DNA of 64,000 nt, from contig NZ_LMEZ01000005.1 of assembly GCF_001426545.1 (NCBI RefSeq), positions 125,137 to 189,136 on the forward strand. The letters are read 5' to 3'. This document shows, piece by piece, positions 8,561 to 17,569 of the stretch. This DNA comes from Mycobacterium sp. Root135 (GTDB lineage: Bacteria; Actinomycetota; Actinomycetes; Mycobacteriales; Mycobacteriaceae). Under the pieces are notes generated by a model, which was not told the origin of the DNA, made no database searches, and saw only the letters and a program-made list of their open reading frames with translations. A program made the translations under genes and the position numbers. The stretch's first letter is position 1, and every line of letters begins with the position of its first letter.

Positions 8561-9385
8561 TCAGCGCGACGAGATGCCGCCGACCATGCCGTTGATGAAG
8601 CGCTTCTGCAGCGCGAAGAACAGCACGGCGATGGGCAGTGCGACCATCACCCCGGCCGCGGCCAGCAATGAGTAGTCGGTCAGGTGTTGGCCCTGGAACA
8701 GCGCCAATCCCAGAGGGGCGGTACGCCGACTGTCCGACACCACCATCACCAGGGGCAGAAGGAACTCGTTCCAGGTCCACATCGTGATGACGACGGCCAT
8801 CGTCATCATGGGCGCCAAGGACGGCGGTACGACGACCCGCCACAGCACCCGTAGGTCACTGCAGCCGTCGAGGCGGGCGGCCTCGATGATCTCGCCGGGA
8901 AAGGCGCGAAACTGGTTGCGCATCCAGAATACGGCGAAGGCCAGCGACTGCGCGGTCTGCGGCAGGATCAGCGCCCAGTAGGTGTCGGTGAGTCCAATCG
9001 TCCGCAGGTTGAAGTACAGCGGGATGATGAAGGCCTCCGTCGGCAGGGTCAGCCCGATCAGAAGCAGGTAGAACAGCACCGAAGAGCCGCGAAAGCGCAT
9101 GCGGGCGAACGCAAATCCGGCGAGTGTCGCCAGGACGACGCTCAGGATGACCACGGCGGCGGTGACGAGCACGCTTGACAGCAGGTAGCTGCTGAAGTTG
9201 CCACGACTCCACGCCGCACCGTAGTTGCCCAGGTCGACGGAGTCCGGAATCGAGAACCCGCCGGAGTTCTGGCTGGCCGGGGTCACCGACGACAACAGCA
9301 CCCCCAGCAGCGGAACCACCGCGAACAGCGCGAAGACGGCCAGGATCAGCTGGTTGACGACCCTCTCGGTGCGGGACAGGTTCAC
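8561..9385 (-). CDS. Carbohydrate ABC transporter permease (MalG family)
   Basis: A 274-residue membrane protein with about six transmembrane segments. The coupling-loop motif of binding-protein-dependent permeases, EAARLDGCSDLRVLWRVVVP, faces the ATPase. The GTG start at 9385 overlaps the stop of the MalF-type gene by 4 bases (GTGA), so the two are translationally coupled. It ends KRFINGMVGGISSR, as usual for MalG-like proteins of the CUT1 family. Together with the MalF-type partner it forms the channel for a sugar delivered by the lipoprotein encoded at 10333. Confidence 0.92.
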   Translation of the reverse strand: MNLSRTERVVNQLILAVFALFAVVPLLGVLLSSVTPASQNSGGFSIPDSVDLGNYGAAWSRGNFSSYLLSSVLVTAAVVILSVVLATLAGFAFARMRFRGSSVLFYLLLIGLTLPTEAFIIPLYFNLRTIGLTDTYWALILPQTAQSLAFAVFWMRNQFRAFPGEIIEAARLDGCSDLRVLWRVVVPPSLAPMMTMAVVITMWTWNEFLLPLVMVVSDSRRTAPLGLALFQGQHLTDYSLLAAAGVMVALPIAVLFFALQKRFINGMVGGISSR

Positions 9386-10329
9386 TCGGACTCCCGCGGG
9401 GCGATGCGGCTGATCGACACCGTCAGCAGCACGATCACGACCGTCAGCACGACGGCGATGGCCGACGCCAGGCCGACCTGACCGGTGTTGAACGCACGGT
9501 TGTAGGCCTCGAAGGCCGGAACGGACGTGGCGTTGCCCGGCCCACCGCGGGTGGTGATGAAGACCAGGTCGAAGGTCTTCAGCGCGGACACCACCGTCAG
9601 CGTCAACGCGACGGCGATCTGACCTCGCAGCGACGGCAGAGTGATCGCGATGAATTCCCTTGTCCGGCCTGCCCCGTCGAGACGCGCGGCCTCGAAGAGT
9701 TCGGGGGCGATGTTGCCGATGCCGGACAGGAAGAGCACCAGGCACAGACCGATGTTGAGCCACGTGCCGACCAAGCCGATCGCGACGAGGGCGAAGGTGT
9801 GGTCGCCCAGCCAGACGCGACTGAGGGAGTCGAGTCCGACCAGGCGCAGGGTCTGGTTGAGCAGCCCGTCCTGGGAGTAGATCGAGATCCAGATGGTCGC
9901 GATCACCACGGTCGCGATGACCTGCGGCAGGAACAACACCGTCCGGAAGAACGACATGGATCTCATCGCGTGCGCCCGAGAGATCAGCGCACTGAGGAAC
10001 AGCCCGATGAGAACCGGTGCGGCAGCGTAGAACAGCATCAACACCCCGGCGTGCAGGAAGGAGTCCCGCAGCCGTTCGTTGGTGAACACCGCGACGTAGT
10101 TCGACAACCCGGCGGCGGTGGACCTGCCCATGCCGTCCCAGTCGAAGAACGAGTACTGCACGGTCTGCACCACCGGCGCACCCAGGAAGGCGGCGAAGAC
10201 CAGAAATGCCGGCGCCACATACAGATACGCCTTTGCCGAGCGGCGGGCCGGTCGCCTCCGAGTGGCGGCCACCGCCCCGCCGTCACTCGGTTCGGTGGTC
10301 GCCCGCTGCTCGGGTTGGTGCAGCGTCAC
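9382..10329 (-). CDS. Carbohydrate ABC transporter permease (MalF family)
   Basis: A 315-residue membrane protein: an N-terminal cytosolic Arg-rich segment, then about six membrane spans. The coupling motif is EAARLDGAGRTREFIAITLP. It starts at a GTG (10329) 3 bases after the binding-protein stop and overlaps the MalG-type gene by 4 bases. It belongs to the CUT1 family, which imports di- and oligosaccharides or glycosides. It forms a heterodimer with the next permease. Confidence 0.92.
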   Translation of the reverse strand: MTLHQPEQRATTEPSDGGAVAATRRRPARRSAKAYLYVAPAFLVFAAFLGAPVVQTVQYSFFDWDGMGRSTAAGLSNYVAVFTNERLRDSFLHAGVLMLFYAAAPVLIGLFLSALISRAHAMRSMSFFRTVLFLPQVIATVVIATIWISIYSQDGLLNQTLRLVGLDSLSRVWLGDHTFALVAIGLVGTWLNIGLCLVLFLSGIGNIAPELFEAARLDGAGRTREFIAITLPSLRGQIAVALTLTVVSALKTFDLVFITTRGGPGNATSVPAFEAYNRAFNTGQVGLASAIAVVLTVVIVLLTVSISRIAPRESE

Positions 10330-10332
10330 GGG

Positions 10333-11694
10333 CTACTTCTTGCCCGCGAGGAAGTCCGCGTAGTCCTTCTGCAGGGTGTCGACGAACTGTTGTGGGTCGG
10401 ACTGGCCGCCGATGAGTTCCTGCATCCCCGCGGTGACGGTGTCGTAGAAGGTGGGGGTGGAGTAATCCAGGTACGGCACTTCGCCGTTGGCCTTCTGGAC
10501 GTCGCGGTACTGGGTCGCGATGTCGGCGGCGACGGTGCCCGGCTGTGGCTGATAGTCCGCAGGCAAGACGGTGGGCAGGTTGCCGGTGTCCAGGAGCGTC
10601 TGGGCGGCCTTGGCGTTGGTGATGAAGTCGACGTAGGCGGCCGCGACGTCGGGGTGCGCCGACTTCGACGTGATCGCCCACGCCAGTCCCTGACCGCCGG
10701 TGGTCGCCGGCTTGCCGTCGGTTGAGGTCAGCGTCGTGAAGCCGGCGTTCGGGCCGAGGTCGTCCTGCATGGTCTGCTGCAACCACGTGCCGGTCAGGGT
10801 GAACAGGGCCCCGCCCTTGCCGAATCCCGCGACGGCGTCGTCGCGCGACACCCCGTTGGTGCCAGGGGTCAGGTACCCCTGCTTGCTCCAGTCGGCGATC
10901 TGTTGGGCTGCCTTCAACGACGGATCGTCGGTCCACGCACCACCTTGGCCGCTGACCAACTCGTCGACCGCAGGAGCACCGGCCAGTGCAGCCTGCACGA
11001 CGCCGAACATGTGGATTCCCGGGCTCTTGTCGAGGTTGCCGAAGGCCATCGGCAGAATGCCCTTGGCCTTGGCGGCCGCCATCGCAGAGTTCAGGTCCGA
11101 CAGCGTCTTTGGCGCCTGCAGCCCCAGGGAGGACAGCAACTGCCGGTTGTAGTAGATGCCCACCACCTCACCGGTCTGGGACACCCCGAACAGCGTGTCG
11201 CCCTGCCAGGTCTTCCCGTCGCTACTAAAGCTGTTCTGCTTGAGCAACGCCTCCGGGTAGTAGCCGTCCCAACCGTAGAGCTTGGCGTAGTCGTTCATCG
11301 GACGCAGCATCCCGGCGGCGACGAAGGCACCCATGTCGGGATAGCCCTGGTTGGCCTGGACGACGTCGGGCGGGGTGTTGCTCGACAAGGCCAGCTTCAG
11401 GGTGGTCTTCAGATCGCTGAACGATTCCACGGTCCGCTTGATGGTGACGTTCGGATACTTCTCGTGAAATTGATTGTTCAGCTGGTCTTGGGCCTTGTTG
11501 ATGCCGCCGTCGGTGTTCTGGTCCCAGACGGTCAGCGTCACCGGGCCTGCGGACGAGATGTCCTTGGACGCCTCGTTGGTCGGGGACGGGGCCGCCGTGT
11601 CACCGGAAGGTCCTGGGGCGCAGGCAGACATGGACAACACCACGCCGGCCGCGGCAACCGCGGCGCCAAGTCGGAACAGTCGGTTCTTCGTCAT
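10333..11694 (-). CDS. Carbohydrate-binding lipoprotein of an ABC transporter
   Basis: A 453-residue extracytoplasmic solute-binding protein of family 1. The signal sequence MTKNRLFRLGAAVAAAGVVL ends in the lipobox SMSAC (Cys25), so it is a membrane-anchored lipoprotein. The mature part opens with TLTVWDQNTDGGINKAQDQL, typical of family 1 sugar binders. Its ATG overlaps the kinase stop by 4 bases (ATGA), which ties transport to phosphorylation. The specificity cannot be read from sequence; the GH4 enzyme across the divergent promoter suggests a beta-glucoside or related glycoside. Confidence 0.92.
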   Translation of the reverse strand: MTKNRLFRLGAAVAAAGVVLSMSACAPGPSGDTAAPSPTNEASKDISSAGPVTLTVWDQNTDGGINKAQDQLNNQFHEKYPNVTIKRTVESFSDLKTTLKLALSSNTPPDVVQANQGYPDMGAFVAAGMLRPMNDYAKLYGWDGYYPEALLKQNSFSSDGKTWQGDTLFGVSQTGEVVGIYYNRQLLSSLGLQAPKTLSDLNSAMAAAKAKGILPMAFGNLDKSPGIHMFGVVQAALAGAPAVDELVSGQGGAWTDDPSLKAAQQIADWSKQGYLTPGTNGVSRDDAVAGFGKGGALFTLTGTWLQQTMQDDLGPNAGFTTLTSTDGKPATTGGQGLAWAITSKSAHPDVAAAYVDFITNAKAAQTLLDTGNLPTVLPADYQPQPGTVAADIATQYRDVQKANGEVPYLDYSTPTFYDTVTAGMQELIGGQSDPQQFVDTLQKDYADFLAGKK

Positions 11695-12677
11695 GACGTC
11701 AGTGCTCCTGGGGTTGCGGGGACGGGGTGATCACTGTGTTGTTCTGCCCACTGCCGGACCGAGGTCCAGCCGGGGTCGGAATGGTGGTCGGCGAGCAGGT
11801 GCGCGATGTCGACGGGGTGGGGTGCACTGCGTGCTCCGCCGGCGCTGCGCACCGAGCAGGTGGCGCACACGCTGGCCAGCCGCAGCCGATCATGCAGCTC
11901 CCAATCCCATGCCGTGGCGGCCATGAAGGCCGCGGCGAAGGCGTCCCCGGCGCCCGTGGGGTCGACGGCGTCCACCGCGATCGCCGGAACGTGCAGCCGG
12001 GCGGATCCCTGCGCAGCCACCGCACCGCGTGGGCCGAGGGTCACGACGGCCGTGTCGACCACCCGAGCCAGGACGTCGAGTGCGGCGTCGACGGTGCCCG
12101 CTCGGGTGTATTGGACCGCTTCGTGATCGTTGACGATGAGGACGTCGACGCCTTGGAGATGGTCCAGGAGGGTCTCCGACCACTGCCCAGACGGATCCCA
12201 TCCGACCCCGCCGACGATCGTGGTTCCGTTGGCGCGCAGCCGCGTTGCCTGAGGGTGGACTGGACCGCGGCCGAGGCCGACGTGGGCGACTCGCACCAGG
12301 CTGGACGTCGGCCAGGGCGGTAGTTCGCCGGAGTGCTCGTAGGTGACGAACGAGCGCTCGTGGCCGTCGGTGATCGCCACGGAGATCGGCATCTGGAAGT
12401 CCGTCCGCTGAACGGCGAAGCGCAGATCCAGGTCGGGCTCGGCGCGCAGACTGCGCGCGACGATGGACCCGATGGGATCGTCCCCCAGCTCGGCGACCAA
12501 CGCGGTGTGAGCCCCGAGGCGCGCGGAGGCAACTGCGCGGTTGGCGGCACCTCCCGGTGAGATCGCGAATCCGTCGGCGTACACCTCGGCGCCGGGTTCG
12601 GGCGCGTGCACTCCGGTGAAGACCAGGTCGGCGAAGACCCGGCCCGCCACTAGGACGTCGATGTCACGATCGGTCAC
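11691..12677 (-). CDS. PfkB family sugar kinase
   Basis: A 328-residue ribokinase-like protein. It has the N-terminal glycine motif SPGGAANRAVASARLGA (about 39-55) and the C-terminal PfkB signature DPTGAGDAFAAAF with the catalytic Asp. It would phosphorylate a sugar with ATP. As first gene of the ABC operon, beginning at a GTG behind GGGAG, it is co-expressed with the importer. A GH4 enzyme divergently encoded needs, in many members, a 6-phosphorylated glycoside, so this kinase may prime the imported sugar; that link is inference. It could equally be a plain fructokinase- or ribokinase-like enzyme. Confidence 0.88.
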   Translation of the reverse strand: MTDRDIDVLVAGRVFADLVFTGVHAPEPGAEVYADGFAISPGGAANRAVASARLGAHTALVAELGDDPIGSIVARSLRAEPDLDLRFAVQRTDFQMPISVAITDGHERSFVTYEHSGELPPWPTSSLVRVAHVGLGRGPVHPQATRLRANGTTIVGGVGWDPSGQWSETLLDHLQGVDVLIVNDHEAVQYTRAGTVDAALDVLARVVDTAVVTLGPRGAVAAQGSARLHVPAIAVDAVDPTGAGDAFAAAFMAATAWDWELHDRLRLASVCATCSVRSAGGARSAPHPVDIAHLLADHHSDPGWTSVRQWAEQHSDHPVPATPGALTS

Positions 12678-12729
12678 TCCCGGCTACCTCCACCGTCTGA
12701 CGTAGTTTGACGTTCTATGCGTGCTCATC

Positions 12730-12821
12730 CTGCGTTCACTGCGTGACGATAGCGTTGCAGCCGCGTCTCCGCCGGATATCCGAGAATTTTCATCCAAAGA
12801 TGCGCAGAGTCACGCAGAGTC
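12730..12821. promoter_or_regulatory. Repeat-rich DeoR operator region
   Basis: The divergent promoter holds two pairs of repeats in opposite orientation. CTGCG occurs at 12730-12734 and 12739-12743 (9-bp step). CGCAGAGT occurs at 12803-12810 and 12813-12820 (10-bp step). CTGCG is the complement of CGCAG, so this is a direct-repeat pair mirrored about 70 bp apart. DeoR-family repressors often bind repeated elements and can loop DNA between distant sites. Confidence 0.5.
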
Positions 12822-12835
12822 GGTCAGATGGTGGG

Positions 12836-12841
12836 TACGAT
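12836..12841 (+). promoter_or_regulatory. -10 box (TACGAT) of a probable leaderless deoR-type transcript
   Basis: TACGAT fits TANNNT and ends 7 bases before the ATG at 12849. This decides the start against the in-frame codon at 12828, which would lie upstream of the promoter. Confidence 0.4.
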
Positions 12842-12848
12842 TCCCGGC

Positions 12849-13625
12849 ATGTTCCTCGCCGAACGCCATGAACGAATCCTCGCTGCGCTCAGCAGCGGGG
12901 GGCAGTCGGTCGTGCAACTTGCCGAGGCGTTGGGCGTCAGCGAATCCACCATCCGCCGCGATCTGGACGTGCTGGCCAAGGGCGGGCAGCTCGAGCGCCT
13001 CTACGGCGGAGCCATGCTCACCCAGGGCAGCCGTGCCAACATCACCGACTCCGGCGGCGTCGAGGACCCCTTCGTCTCCGAGACCCGAGCCGACTACGAA
13101 TTACGCCAGAGGATGGCGGTCGAGGCCGCCCGGCTCGTCGGTGACGGCGACGTCGTCGTGCTCGACATCGGGTCGAGCACTCCGCTGGTCGCACGGGAAC
13201 TCCGTGGCCGCCCCGTCACCATCATCACGTCCAACCTCGCGGTGCTCGACGAGGTCCGCAGTGACGACGCGGTCGAGCTGGTCCTGTTGGGCGGTGTGCT
13301 GCGCCGCAACCAGCAGTCACTGGTGGGGCCACTGGCCGAACAGGTCCTCGGCCAGCTCAGTGCCGACGTGATGTTCCTGAGCTGCACCGGCGTTCGCGGC
13401 GGTCGGGTGCTGGACAACATGGCCGTCGAGGCACCCATCAAACACGCGATGATCGCCGCGTCCCACCGCATCGTGCTGCTGGCCAGCGAACTGAAGTTCC
13501 CCGGATCGGGGGCGCTACGGCTGTGCTCCCTCGACGAGGTCGACGTGCTCATCACCACCCCCGGCACCCCGGAGGAAGAAATCTCTGAGCGCCGCGAAGG
13601 CGGCGGAAAGGTCATCGTCGCATGA
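12849..13625 (+). CDS. DeoR family transcriptional regulator
   Basis: 258 residues. The N-terminal DeoR helix-turn-helix covers about residues 4-57: AERHERILAALSSGGQSVVQ, then LAEALGVSESTIRRDLDVLA. The C-terminal DeoRC sensor has the phosphosugar-binding IGSST motif (DIGSSTPLVARE) and TSNLAVLDE. DeoR sensors usually respond to a phosphorylated sugar, which fits a cluster with a sugar kinase. The last bases overlap the GH4 gene by 4 (ATGA), so the two are coupled. It is divergent from the ABC/kinase operon and probably represses both. Confidence 0.92.
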   Translation: MFLAERHERILAALSSGGQSVVQLAEALGVSESTIRRDLDVLAKGGQLERLYGGAMLTQGSRANITDSGGVEDPFVSETRADYELRQRMAVEAARLVGDGDVVVLDIGSSTPLVARELRGRPVTIITSNLAVLDEVRSDDAVELVLLGGVLRRNQQSLVGPLAEQVLGQLSADVMFLSCTGVRGGRVLDNMAVEAPIKHAMIAASHRIVLLASELKFPGSGALRLCSLDEVDVLITTPGTPEEEISERREGGGKVIVA

Positions 13626-14980
13626 AGCTCGTGATCCTCGGTGGCGGCGGATTCCGCACCCCCTACGTCTGGCAAGCCCTCATCCGCGATCAGGGCTCGC
13701 CCCGCGTGACGGAGGTAGCCCTCTACGACGTCGACGAGGCTCGGCTGGCCACCATCACCGCCATCCTCGACCAGCTCGCCGACGGGTTCGCCGACGTACC
13801 CACCCTGAGCACCCACACCAATCTCGAATCCGCCGTGGAGGGCGCCGACTTCGTGTTCGCCGCCGTCAGGGTCGGCGGCGTCGAACAACGCTGCTGCGAC
13901 GAGCACGTCGCGCTCGACCTGAACGTGCTCGGCCAGGAGACCACGGGGCCGGGCGGTATCGCCTACGCCCTGCGCACCCTGCCGGTGATGCGCGAGATCG
14001 CCGAGACCATCCGCCGGGTTGCCCCGAAGGCGTACTTCCTGAACTTCACCAACCCAGCCGGCATCATCACCGAAGCGCTGCAGAGCGTGCTGGGTGACCG
14101 AGCGCTCGGAATCTGCGACACCCCATCGGGTTTGGGTCGACGCGTGGCCGGCGTCCTCGGCTACGACCACACCCGCATCCAGATGGACTACGTAGGCCTC
14201 AACCACCTCGGGTGGATGCGGCGGGTCCTGGTCGACGGCGTCGACGTCCTGCCCGCGCTGCTTGCCGACGACCGGCGCCTGGCCCGGATGGAGGAGACCC
14301 AGGTGTTCGGCGCCGAGTGGCTCCGCACCCTCGGACTGATTCCCAACGAGTACCTGTACTACTACTACTTCAACCGGGACGCCGTGCGGCGCATTCTCGA
14401 ATCTCCGCAAACCAGAGGCGATTTCCTGTTGGAGACTCAAGGTCGGTTCTTCGACGACGCCGCCGCCGAACCCCACCTCGCGGCCAAGCTGTGGACTGGT
14501 GCGGTCGACGAGCGTGGTGCCAGCTACATGGCGGAGGCCAAGGGCGGCGTCCAGGGCGCGCCCACCGTCGAACGGGATCGCGAAACCGATCCCGCGCACC
14601 TGGGTTACGCCGGGGTGGCGCTTGGGGTGATGACGGCGATCAGCCGTGACGAGAGGCGCACGATGATCCTCAACGTGCGCAACCGCGGCACCATCGCCGG
14701 CCTGCCGGACGACGCAGTGGTGGAGGTGCCGACCATGGTCGACGCCAACGGCGTGCACCCCCTGACGTTGGAGACCCAGCCGGACCTCCATCAGCTGGGA
14801 TTGATGCAGCAAGTCAAAGCCGTTGAACGCCATGCCATCTCCGCGGCCGCGACGGGGTCGGCGTCGGAAGCGCTCAAGGCGTTCGCACTGCACCCACTCG
14901 TCGACTCGGTCGCCGTCGCGCGCGAACTGCTCGCCGGTTACCTCGCGGCCAATCCGGACCTGGCACGGGCGTTGGCGTAG
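13622..14980 (+). CDS. GH4 glycosidase, 6-phospho-beta-glucosidase-like
   Basis: A 452-residue NAD- and metal-dependent glycoside hydrolase of family 4. It has the N-terminal dinucleotide-binding VILGGGGFRTPYV, then LGQETTGPGGIAYALRTLPV, the NFTNPAGI segment, GICDTPSG, and GLNHLGW, which carries the conserved metal-binding His. Family 4 cleaves by transient oxidation at C3. The GQETTGPGG form is most like 6-phospho-beta-glucosidases, but family 4 also holds alpha-galactosidases and alpha-glucuronidases. It is coupled to the DeoR gene. No phosphotransferase system is present in the window, so any phosphate on the substrate would have to come from the PfkB kinase (inference). Confidence 0.85.
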   Translation: MKLVILGGGGFRTPYVWQALIRDQGSPRVTEVALYDVDEARLATITAILDQLADGFADVPTLSTHTNLESAVEGADFVFAAVRVGGVEQRCCDEHVALDLNVLGQETTGPGGIAYALRTLPVMREIAETIRRVAPKAYFLNFTNPAGIITEALQSVLGDRALGICDTPSGLGRRVAGVLGYDHTRIQMDYVGLNHLGWMRRVLVDGVDVLPALLADDRRLARMEETQVFGAEWLRTLGLIPNEYLYYYYFNRDAVRRILESPQTRGDFLLETQGRFFDDAAAEPHLAAKLWTGAVDERGASYMAEAKGGVQGAPTVERDRETDPAHLGYAGVALGVMTAISRDERRTMILNVRNRGTIAGLPDDAVVEVPTMVDANGVHPLTLETQPDLHQLGLMQQVKAVERHAISAAATGSASEALKAFALHPLVDSVAVARELLAGYLAANPDLARALA

Positions 14981-14996
14981 CGCTCGGCGCCGGAGC

Positions 14997-16397
14997 CTAC
15001 CGCGGCCCAGTCAGGTTGTGGGGCTCCAGGATTGTCGCGAGCTCCGAGGCCGTCAGCAGTCCGCGGTCCAATACGAGTGATGCGATGTCGGACCCGGAGC
15101 TCAGTGCGTCGGCCGCCAACCGGGACGCCGCCTCGTAGCCGATGTAGGGGTTCAGCGCGGTCACCAAACCGATCGAGTGGTCGACCATGGCCCGCATGTG
15201 TGCGACGTTGGCGGTGATGTCCACGATGCAGCGCGTCCGCAAGGTGTCGCATGCGGCCGTCAGATGTGCCAGCGATTCGAACAGGCTGTGCGCGATGATG
15301 GGCTCGAAGGCGTTGAGCTGCAACTGACCAGCCTCGGCGGCCATGCTGACCGCGATGTCGTTGCCGATCACCTCGTACGCGACCTGATTCACGACCTCGG
15401 GGATCACCGGGTTGACCTTGCCCGGCATGATGCTCGAACCCGCTTGCACGGGCGGCAGATTGATCTCGCCGAGGCCGGCGCGTGGGCCGGACGACAGCAG
15501 CCGCAGGTCGTTGCAAATCTTCGACAGCTTGACCGCCGTGCGCTTGAGCACGCCGGACAGTTGGACGAAGGAGCCGACGTCTTGGGTTGCCTCGACCAGG
15601 TTCGACGCCGTCACCAACGGTAGTTCGGTGATGGCGCGCAGTTCCTCGCACACCGCCTCGGCATAACCCCGGTGCGAATTCAGTCCGGTGCCGATCGCGG
15701 TGCCCCCGAGGTTGATCTCGGAGATCAGCAGTACCGCTTCACCCAACCGGTCGCCGTCCTCGCCGATCATGACGGCGTAGCTGCCGAACTCCTGACCCAG
15801 GGTCATCGGCACCGCATCCTGCAGCTGTGTGCGCCCCATCTTCAGGTGCCCACCGAACTCGATTGCCTTGTCCGCGAACGCCGAGACCAGCTCCGTCATC
15901 GCCAGTCGCAGCCTGTGCACGGCGAATTGGAGCCCGACCTTGAGCGCCGTCGGGTACACGTCGTTGGTGCTCTGACCCAGGTTGACGTGCTCGAGTGGGT
16001 GCAGATGCTGATAGTCGCCGCGCCGATGTCCCAGAAGCTCCAGACCACGGTTGGCGATGACTTCGTTGGCGTTCATGTTGGTCGACGTGCCTGCGCCACC
16101 TTGGATCACGTCGACGACGAACTGGTCGTGTAGCTTGCCGGACTTGATCTCGTGACAGGCCGCGACGATCGCGTCGGTACGCTCGGCGCTGAGCAGACCG
16201 AGCCGATGATTGGCTTGCGCAGCAGCCAGTTTCACACACGCCAGTGCAACGATCAGTTCGGAGTACCGCGAGATCGGCATACCCGTGATCGGGAAGTTGA
16301 GCAGCGCACGCGCGGTGTGCACCCCGTAGTAGGCGGCCGCCGGCACGTCGTAGTCGCCGAGCAGGTCGTGCTCCACCCGCGTTTCGACACTCGTCAT
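14997..16397 (-). CDS. aspA: Aspartate ammonia-lyase
   Basis: A 466-residue member of the aspartase/fumarase superfamily, close to the usual 470-480. It splits L-aspartate into fumarate and ammonia. Motifs in order: GGAGTSTNMNANEVIANRGL (the TSTNMN form favours aspartase over fumarase), HVNLGQSTNDVYPTA, GRTQLQDAVPMTLGQEF, and the catalytic loop GSSIMPGKVNP. Its ATG overlaps the stop of the M20 gene by 4 bases. It is last in an operon of FMO, RidA, DUF1028, M20 and AspA, so it probably drains a catabolic product into the TCA cycle. An alternative substrate close to aspartate is possible. Confidence 0.88.
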   Translation of the reverse strand: MTSVETRVEHDLLGDYDVPAAAYYGVHTARALLNFPITGMPISRYSELIVALACVKLAAAQANHRLGLLSAERTDAIVAACHEIKSGKLHDQFVVDVIQGGAGTSTNMNANEVIANRGLELLGHRRGDYQHLHPLEHVNLGQSTNDVYPTALKVGLQFAVHRLRLAMTELVSAFADKAIEFGGHLKMGRTQLQDAVPMTLGQEFGSYAVMIGEDGDRLGEAVLLISEINLGGTAIGTGLNSHRGYAEAVCEELRAITELPLVTASNLVEATQDVGSFVQLSGVLKRTAVKLSKICNDLRLLSSGPRAGLGEINLPPVQAGSSIMPGKVNPVIPEVVNQVAYEVIGNDIAVSMAAEAGQLQLNAFEPIIAHSLFESLAHLTAACDTLRTRCIVDITANVAHMRAMVDHSIGLVTALNPYIGYEAASRLAADALSSGSDIASLVLDRGLLTASELATILEPHNLTGPR

Positions 16398-17569
16398 GGT
16401 CGAACTCCCTCTTCGGCATCGAGAAGTCGCCGACGCGTCTGGGGATCGGACGCCGCGTCGAGCAGGGTCAGGGCCAGCGCACGTGCCCCGTCGACCGCAG
16501 CCCGGTCGGCGGCCGGCGAGATCGCCGCGGCGGCGAACTCGGGCTGGTGGTTGACGGCGGGCAACGAGTCGATGCCGATGTAGGGGTGGATCGCGGCGAT
16601 GCGTTGGGACACGTTGCCCATGTCGGTAGAGGCCCGGTTCATGAGCGAGTCGGCACCCGAGCTGAAGCGCCTGCCAAGCTGCTCGGCACGCCGCACGTAC
16701 GCGTCGAGTAACCCGTCGTCGTTGCGAAACTCCGCATAGGGCTTGCTCTCCGGGGTCACCGTCAGCTCGCAGCCGGTGGCCCATGCGCCTGCCTCGAAGC
16801 AGCGGGTGACCCGTTGCTCGAGGGCGGTCAGTTCGGCGAGCGACCCGGCCCGCACGTACCAGCGTCCCTCGGTGCGCTGCGGGATGGCGTTGGGCGCCTC
16901 GCCCCCGTTGGTCATGACTCCGTGGACCCGGACGTCGTGCGGGAACTGTTGACGCAACATCCCGATGGCGACCTGAGCGATGGTGAACGCGTCGGCGGCG
17001 TTGATCCCGCGGTCCGGGTAGGCGGCGGCGTGTGCGGACTTGCCGTCGTACTGAATATGACTGTGCGACACGGCATACGGTTCGGCGCGTGCGACGTCGA
17101 CTGGACCGGGGTGCACCATCACGGCCGCGTGGACCCCTGCGAACCCGCCACGGTCGAGCATTTCGATCTTGCCGCCGCCGCCCTCCTCGGCGGGCGTGCC
17201 GAACACCGAGAGCGTGATCCCGAGATCGTCGACGTGTGGCGCTAGGGCCAGCGCGGCACCGGTCGAGATCGCGGAGATGACATTGTGTCCGCACGCATGG
17301 CCCATGCCCGGGAGCGCGTCGTACTCGGCGCACACCGCAAGGTGCAGCGGACCGCTTCCACGACGCGCGAGGAAGGCGGTCTCCAGACCGGTGAACCGCT
17401 CCTGCACGTCGAACCCGGCGTCGGACAGTTCGCCGGCGACGCGGGCACACGATCGCACTTCCTCCCAGGCGATCTCGGGATGGGCGTGCAAGTCGTGTGA
17501 CAGCCGGAGCATCCGATCGGTCACCCGGTCGGCCGCCGACAGGACGGCGTCTTCGAGTTCGCCGCTCAC
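16394..17569 (-). CDS. M20 family metal-dependent amidohydrolase
   Basis: About 391 residues of the M20D-like aminoacylase/carboxypeptidase group. Metal-binding motifs are LSHDLHAHPEIAWEE, CAEYDALPGMGHACGHN with the His and Cys ligands, the catalytic Glu pair in GTPAEEGGGGK, and the dimerisation domain start HSHIQYDGKSAHAAAYPDRG. The family hydrolyses N-acyl or N-carbamoyl amino acids and indole-acetyl conjugates. The GTG start (17569) overlaps the DUF1028 stop by 4 bases, and the end overlaps aspA by 4. The long frame upstream to 17659 was rejected. In this operon it may release aspartate from an N-acyl or amide precursor (inference). Confidence 0.88.
   Translation of the reverse strand: MSGELEDAVLSAADRVTDRMLRLSHDLHAHPEIAWEEVRSCARVAGELSDAGFDVQERFTGLETAFLARRGSGPLHLAVCAEYDALPGMGHACGHNVISAISTGAALALAPHVDDLGITLSVFGTPAEEGGGGKIEMLDRGGFAGVHAAVMVHPGPVDVARAEPYAVSHSHIQYDGKSAHAAAYPDRGINAADAFTIAQVAIGMLRQQFPHDVRVHGVMTNGGEAPNAIPQRTEGRWYVRAGSLAELTALEQRVTRCFEAGAWATGCELTVTPESKPYAEFRNDDGLLDAYVRRAEQLGRRFSSGADSLMNRASTDMGNVSQRIAAIHPYIGIDSLPAVNHQPEFAAAAISPAADRAAVDGARALALTLLDAASDPQTRRRLLDAEEGVRP

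Noticed and set aside
13094-14893. Minus-strand open frame of 599 codons
   Set aside because: Antisense to the DeoR and GH4 genes; no domain recognised.
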